Assembly (NCBI GenBank): GCA_036244855.1
Contig: BQKZ01013513.1
Span: 1-11,456 of the forward strand
Direction of reading: 5' to 3'
Origin: Temnopleurus reevesii
Taxonomy: Eukaryota; Echinodermata; Echinoidea; Temnopleuroida; Temnopleuridae
Length of the DNA stretch: 11,456 nucleotides
The position numbers and the translations under genes were made by a program. Within the stretch, counting starts at the first letter, position 1; every line of letters starts with the position of its first letter. The notes under the pieces were generated by a model. It was given only the letters and a program-made list of their open reading frames with translations, did not search any database and had not been told where the DNA came from. This document shows positions 7,838 through 11,456 of this stretch, in pieces.

Positions 7838-8060
7838 CTGAGCGTTGTGGCGTGCGCCTATAATCAAGCTGTTTGGGGCAGTCACAAATTGACTTGGACA
7901 GTTGGGGTTGGTTCCTGCGCTGCGGGTTCGATCCCCAATCGCGTCTTCCGGATGGTGACGTTATAGGTTGGTCCTCTTTCTCTCTTCTTCTCCTGGCGTA
8001 AATATTCAAATTTGAATGATACACGCCGTAAAACTCAAAATTATCTCTCTCGCTCGTCGA
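7838..8060 (+). mobile_element. SINE with 7SL/SRP-Alu-like head, copy D
   Basis: The head TGTGGCGTGCGCCTATAATC (7846-7865) plus AAGCTGTTTGGGG resembles the 5' Alu domain of 7SL RNA (pattern GGTGGCGCGTGCCTGTAGTC, then CAGCTAC-CGGGAGG). The same stretch serves as a pol III A box. A canonical B box GGTTCGATCC follows at 7925-7934, about 77 bp downstream, longer than normal tRNA spacing. The body continues TCTTCCGGATGGTGACGTTA and ends near CTCTCTCGCTCGTCG at about 8060. It differs from SINEs A-C. The overlapping minus-strand frame (8078-7722) is not a gene. The SINE call is firm; the 7SL origin is an inference from short similarity. Confidence 0.7.
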
Positions 8061-8221
8061 GGTCCACTCAGCATTCACACTTGACTACGCACATTCGTGC
8101 AAATGACCACTAAATAACGAACACAGACCCAAACTCTAAAATCACTTTTCTATCCTCTCTATCGCATAAAAAGCAAAGGCATGCACGAGCCTCATTCACG
8201 TATTCACGCCCATCAGTATCC
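8061..8221. other. Spacer leading into CA-rich DNA
   Basis: The stretch is C- and A-rich with no recognised structure and may be the decayed tail region of SINE D. Confidence 0.3.
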
Positions 8222-8342
8222 ACACCCATGTCACACACCTATACCTACACATATACAAACACACTTACGAAAAAGCACACTCGCCCACACACAAACACAA
8301 ACCCATCCACACACATCCGCACACACATAACTCACACACACA
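8222..8342 (+). repeat. Imperfect CA-rich microsatellite, first block
   Basis: Interrupted ACAC/CACA runs with scattered T and C account for the open frame at 8228-8434, whose peptide is a T/H/Y repeat and not a real product. A T-rich run follows. Confidence 0.85.
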
Positions 8343-8574
8343 TTTTTTTTTCTTTTTATCCTCCTCCTGATGTATTTATTTTACATATATACATGTGCAA
8401 CAACATAAAATACATAAAATATAAATCAATTTAGAACAGTTTTGCATTTTTCGACTTGCATTTAACATGTTCAGTGAAAACAAAATCAGACTTTTACATG
8501 AATGGAAAGAAAGAAAACCACCAAGCATGCCTTTGATCGACGTACACACAAAATACCGTCACAATAAAATCAGG
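8343..8574. other. Unremarkable DNA between CA-rich blocks
   Basis: The stretch is AT-rich with no recognised element. The open frame from 8467 runs into the next CA-rich block and has no motif. Confidence 0.4.
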
Positions 8575-8632
8575 CACTTACACACACATACACATATCCA
8601 TAAACACATACTCAAAAACACACATCAACTTC
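8575..8632 (+). repeat. Imperfect CA-rich microsatellite, second block
   Basis: Interrupted CACA/ACAC runs resemble those at 8222-8342. The two blocks may be parts of one decayed simple-sequence region. Confidence 0.75.
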
Positions 8633-8718
8633 CTTTAGATCTTTCTATTCACTATCTCCTCCTCATAACTCTCCTCCAGTGTCCTCCATCTCAAATATTC
8701 AACAGCCCACTTTCCTAA

Positions 8719-9067
8719 AGGCTGACTCACACCTTTGCGTTCATAACCAACCGCCCAGCATATACGCAGAAATGCGGAGGAAATACGTTTGACTGACGTT
8801 GATGGCGTTCGTCTATGCAGGGCTCCGTAACATAAAGCTTTGTAATCGATCGTACGATTGATATCAATCGCAAGTCTATGGGAAATCCTGTACAAAAGTT
8901 TACGATTGATTGCAAACTTGTTTTATGTTACGGCCCCAGTATTCAACGTACGCAGTTGGTACGCACACACTCGGAATATTTGCGTCATTCATCCGCATCT
9001 CCGCATTTGTCCGTTGACAGAGCGTCATGAACGCTAGTCAGATAATCGCAAATATGTGAGCCAGTCT
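8719..9067. mobile_element. Foldback element, host of a nested MITE
   Basis: The left end AGGCTGACTCACACCTTTGCG and the reverse complement of the right end, AGACTGGCTCACATATTTGCG, match at 17 of 21 positions. A second inverted match, AAATGCGGAG, lies further inside both arms. Removing the inner element (8820-8937) leaves about 231 bp, a normal MITE size. No coding capacity; the two minus-strand frames here cross both elements and are artefacts. Confidence 0.65.
8820..8937. mobile_element. 118-bp MITE nested in the 8719-9067 element
   Basis: The left arm starts GGGCTCCGTAACATAAAG and the right arm, reverse-complemented, starts GGGGCCGTAACATAAAAC. Pairing resumes after a short indel with CTTTGTAATCGATCGTA against GTTTGCAATCAATCGTA. 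The CCGTAACATAAA core is identical in both. Ends of this GGGCCCGT-ACATAAA type are familiar from echinoderm foldback families. The target duplication is uncertain (at most 2-3 bp). Confidence 0.7.
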
Positions 9068-9075
9068 ACCCGCTT

Positions 9076-9180
9076 CATCATCATCACACTTGCCCACGGG
9101 ATGTCACATTCAGTCGTAACCATTTCTCGCTTCATTTGAGTTAAAGGCGTTATTTTCACTCTCTAATTTATACATTGTGT
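9076..9180 (+). repeat. Diverged direct repeat, copy 1
   Basis: CATCATCATCACACTTGCCC, a GTCGTAA block, CATTTCTCGCTTCA, GCGTTATTTT and TTTATAC occur in the same order as in 9331-9440. Identity of the repeat is unknown. Confidence 0.55.
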
Positions 9181-9330
9181 AGCAATACGAAGGAAGCATC
9201 CATTTTGACAATGATATCATAATAATTGAATGTGATCTTATTTATCATTTTATTTGGTTTCACCATTAATAACAAAGCTGACTCTTAAATCTAATGCCAA
9301 ATATGCCCCCACAACTCACTTTCCTTAATC
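9181..9330. other. AT-rich spacer between direct repeats
   Basis: No recognisable structure. Confidence 0.4.
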
Positions 9331-9440
9331 CATCATCATTACACTTGCTGATGGCCCATTACAATCGATCGTAATTCGTAAACATTTCCAGCTTCAATGC
9401 GTTATTTTTTACCCCCTGCTTTACTTTATACTACATATAA
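9331..9440 (+). repeat. Diverged direct repeat, copy 2
   Basis: CATCATCATTACACTTGCTG, ATCGTAA, CATTTCCAGCTTCA, GCGTTATTTTTT and TTTATAC match the order in 9076-9180, offset by 255 bp. It could be a local tandem duplication or two copies of a dispersed repeat. Confidence 0.55.
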
Positions 9441-9923
9441 ATCTGTTCATTGTCTAGGATGGCCGAAAAGGGAGGAACTTGCAAGATATCTGTATCATCT
9501 ATGTTTAAAGAAAAATGTCCCTTCGATCGTAATATGAAAGATGAATGACTTCTGTCAAACGAATTTTGGAACGTCTATTTCATGGTTACTAAAGGTTGGA
9601 TAAAAGTCAAGGACTATCATTCTTTTTGAGGCACCCTGTACCCCTATCTTTACTTCCCGCCCCTAATTGGGATACCTTGCTCTACTTCAAGAGTGCCACC
9701 CCTACAGGCATCGTTACTATTTAGGTTGATACAATCTATTTCCACTTCGAGAATATCCTGAATTGGTAAAAATGTTGTGATTTCATTTAAGTGATATGTC
9801 ACTCGAATTTAAGAACAACGTAGAATAAATGGAAAGATAAATGCCAGGAGATTGGCAAAAAGTAAAGTGGTCAATTAATGCGGATCATCAAACCGTCTAA
9901 TCGACGTGAAAATAGCGGCTTTT
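9441..9923. other. Interval with nothing recognised
   Basis: Mixed composition with stops in all frames; no repeat end, exon or RNA gene seen. Confidence 0.4.
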
Positions 9924-10084
9924 CGAATTGGTAGACGGAGGCTTGTGGACGGTAGAAACCGATTGCGCATCTGATGTGCGCATCGGAAATGCGTAGATCA
10001 CTTGCGCACTTGTCATTTGATGCGCAGATATAATGCGCACTCGTTTTCTTCTGTCCACAAGCCTCGATCCCTCCACCAATTTCG
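9924..10084. mobile_element. 161-bp palindromic MITE with TGCGCA cluster
   Basis: The left arm CGAATTGGTAGACGG, then AGGCTTGTGGACGGTAGAAA, pairs with the reverse complement of the right arm: CGAAATTGGTGGAGGG, then GAGGCTTGTGGACAGAAGAAAA. The interior carries five exact TGCGCA palindromes (starts 9964, 9977, 10003, 10021, 10034) in about 76 bp. No target duplication was identified. The 60-codon minus-strand frame across it is an artefact. Confidence 0.7.
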
Positions 10085-10209
10085 ATAACCCACTAATATC
10101 GTTGAAATCACAAGACAGTTAATTATTCGCCATATGACCCACTAATAAGAAAAAGACAATTGCATGCGAAAGTTCTATATCCATTACGCTAACAGTATAA
10201 CGATATAAT
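10085..10209. other. AT-rich spacer
   Basis: Nothing recognised. Confidence 0.3.
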
Positions 10210-10434
10210 CATATAATGCTTTTCTTTTTTTTTTTATCTACAACCACATGTAACTATTTTGGTGGTGAGAAATTACTTTAATTTTGAAATGTAATTGAAT
10301 TATTTTTTATTTGATATGTCTCTTGTATTTTATGTATTTTTATAATGTTTTGTAAACTCACATTTTTAGTCTACGGACTTTTCGATGAGTATTTTTTTTA
10401 ATCAATAAAACCGAATTGAATGAATTGAATGAAT
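10210..10434 (+). mobile_element. Possible LINE-like 3' end
   Basis: A T-rich segment is followed by AATAAA (10404-10409) and a short GAATTGAAT repeat to about 10432. A polyadenylation word plus a short-unit tail is typical of non-LTR retrotransposon 3' ends. No reverse-transcriptase frame lies upstream, so it would be a severely 5'-truncated copy, or alternatively the 3' end of a host transcript. Confidence 0.35.
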
Positions 10435-11092
10435 AACAATGGTTTACATCTTAACAGCGGTACCATTAAATTCAATTTCTTGAAATTTATAAGGAAATTA
10501 AATGGGACATTTTCCACCTTCATATCAAATTTCATGAAATTCATTTAACTGCTGTGAAAATATGATTATCGTAACGGACGTGACACTTTGTGTTGAATTG
10601 CAAAAACAGAATAACGCTTCAATTTTGTTACGGGTCCCAATATTGCAAAGGACAACCTCTAAATACTCAGCCTATCCACTCAATGCCTACATGTTTAAGA
10701 TATCACATGCTAACCTCAAATGTCCACAATGTGCAGCGAGTTTTCGTTTCCTAGACGATTAATTGAAAGAAACTTGATTTTATTTTCATACATGTCATTG
10801 GTAAATGTCAAGTGTATCAACACTGTTTACTTAAAACATGCCATCATTTTAAAGAGACTGTTTAAGATCCCTTTTTATGTCACTCTATTTTCATGCAAAA
10901 TAAAGGACAAAGCTCTAGAGTTGTTTCCTGAAAATGAGAAAAATTTTACCGACTTGGCTTTAGCAAGCGAAAAAAAAATGTTGTAAAAGACTATAAGTGA
11001 GATGTGTTGCAGACCTTATTGAATATGTGAGACTATTTAATAAAATAGAAGAAAAAAACATGGCTATAGTTCCCCGTATAATACCGCAAAAC
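10435..11092. other. AT-rich interval with short chance open frames
   Basis: Three short plus-strand frames (10562-10762, 10720-10986, 10997 onward) overlap or abut but share no reading frame or domain and show no splice logic. I do not call them genes. Confidence 0.4.
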
Positions 11093-11315
11093 TACACTCT
11101 TCGGAACTTCTGGAAGGGTTTCGGTAACTCTCCTGTATTTCGAACGTTTAAAGGTTCGCTAAAATGTTCTAAAGAGCCATTTGTAATCTATGTAGGCTCA
11201 ACATACAACTATTTGAGGTTCCTGACCGATAAAGAACTTTTGGGTGGGTTCCGAAAACGATGGCTCCAAATGTGGGACAAAAGGATTGCAACTGCTCCGT
11301 TTTTCTAAATGTGTA
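11093..11315. mobile_element. GAACC/GGTTC-rich MITE candidate, copy 2
   Basis: The ends TACACTCTT and, reverse-complemented, TACACATTT bracket about 223 bp containing GGAAC, GGTTC, GTTCT and GGCTC words at short intervals, like the element at 4364-4555. Terminal pairing is short and no target duplication is clear. The 103-codon frame at 10997-11308 runs through it and is not supported as a gene. Confidence 0.4.
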
Positions 11316-11456
11316 GAATCATAAAAATACATTATCTTTAGAGATAATTAAACTTGAACTTAATATATTCATACTTGACAAAAGGGTCCTCAAAAAGACC
11401 CATCTTCCATCGTATCATTGGTTTCCAATAGCCGTCTCGCCCTCAATCAATTTCCT
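11316..11456. other. Right edge of window, no gene
   Basis: Contains a perfect ATTATCT-TTAG-AGATAAT inverted repeat (11331-11348) and a GGGTC/GACCC hairpin (about 11384-11401). Neither suggests a gene. Confidence 0.35.

Noticed and set aside
8228..8718. Two threonine/histidine-rich peptides
   Set aside because: They are translations of CA-rich low-complexity DNA.
10997..11308. 103-codon plus-strand frame
   Set aside because: Most of it lies in the GAACC-rich MITE candidate, and there is no recognisable domain.
11384..11401. GGGTC/GACCC hairpin resembling a bacterial terminator
   Set aside because: The DNA is clearly eukaryotic in character and no transcription unit or T-run follows.

Overview
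The window looks like non-coding nuclear DNA from a marine deuterostome, most likely an echinoderm and possibly a sea urchin. That assignment is an inference. It rests on AT-rich sequence with no bacterial-style gene packing, several tRNA-derived SINEs ending in a GCGCTATA-type tail plus an ATT/TAA-rich stretch, and many short foldback (MITE-like) elements of kinds I associate with echinoderm genomes. No host protein-coding exon can be supported. The open frames are short (the longest is 177 codons), have no recognisable domains or convincing splice architecture, and mostly lie in repeats or low-complexity DNA.

Layout. Bases 1-107 hold a 32-bp minisatellite. A small foldback spans about 592-762. 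Bases 1010-1440 look like unique DNA with many transcription-factor-like words. A foldback transposon of about 1.18 kb with arms of about 220 bp and TTAA flanks occupies 1846-3027. A G19 run lies at 3230-3248. Minus-strand tRNA-SINEs lie at about 3531-3849 and 5247-5549. Between them are a GAACC-rich MITE candidate (4364-4555), a TTAA-type element end (4675-4790) and a pair of perfect or near-perfect palindromes (5143-5188). Next come an 88-bp hairpin (5582-5667) and a retroposon tail (5748-5830).

Bases 6161-6727 contain a plus-strand SINE apparently split by two different MITEs. One has a 9-bp target duplication and the other has TTAA flanks. A SINE with a 7SL/SRP-Alu-like head lies at about 7838-8060 and is followed by CA-rich low-complexity DNA. 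A foldback element (8719-9067) carries a second 118-bp foldback (8820-8937) in its middle. A diverged direct repeat follows (9076 and 9331). A palindromic element with five TGCGCA words lies at 9924-10084. A LINE-like AATAAA plus GAATT-rich 3' end (about 10210-10434) and another GAACC-rich element (11093-11315) close the window.

There is no operon-like or pathway logic here. The story is one of repeated, nested insertion of short non-autonomous transposons. The most useful observations are the datable nested insertions, the long-arm TTAA foldback and the 7SL-like SINE head. I see no evidence for a novel protein-based system.
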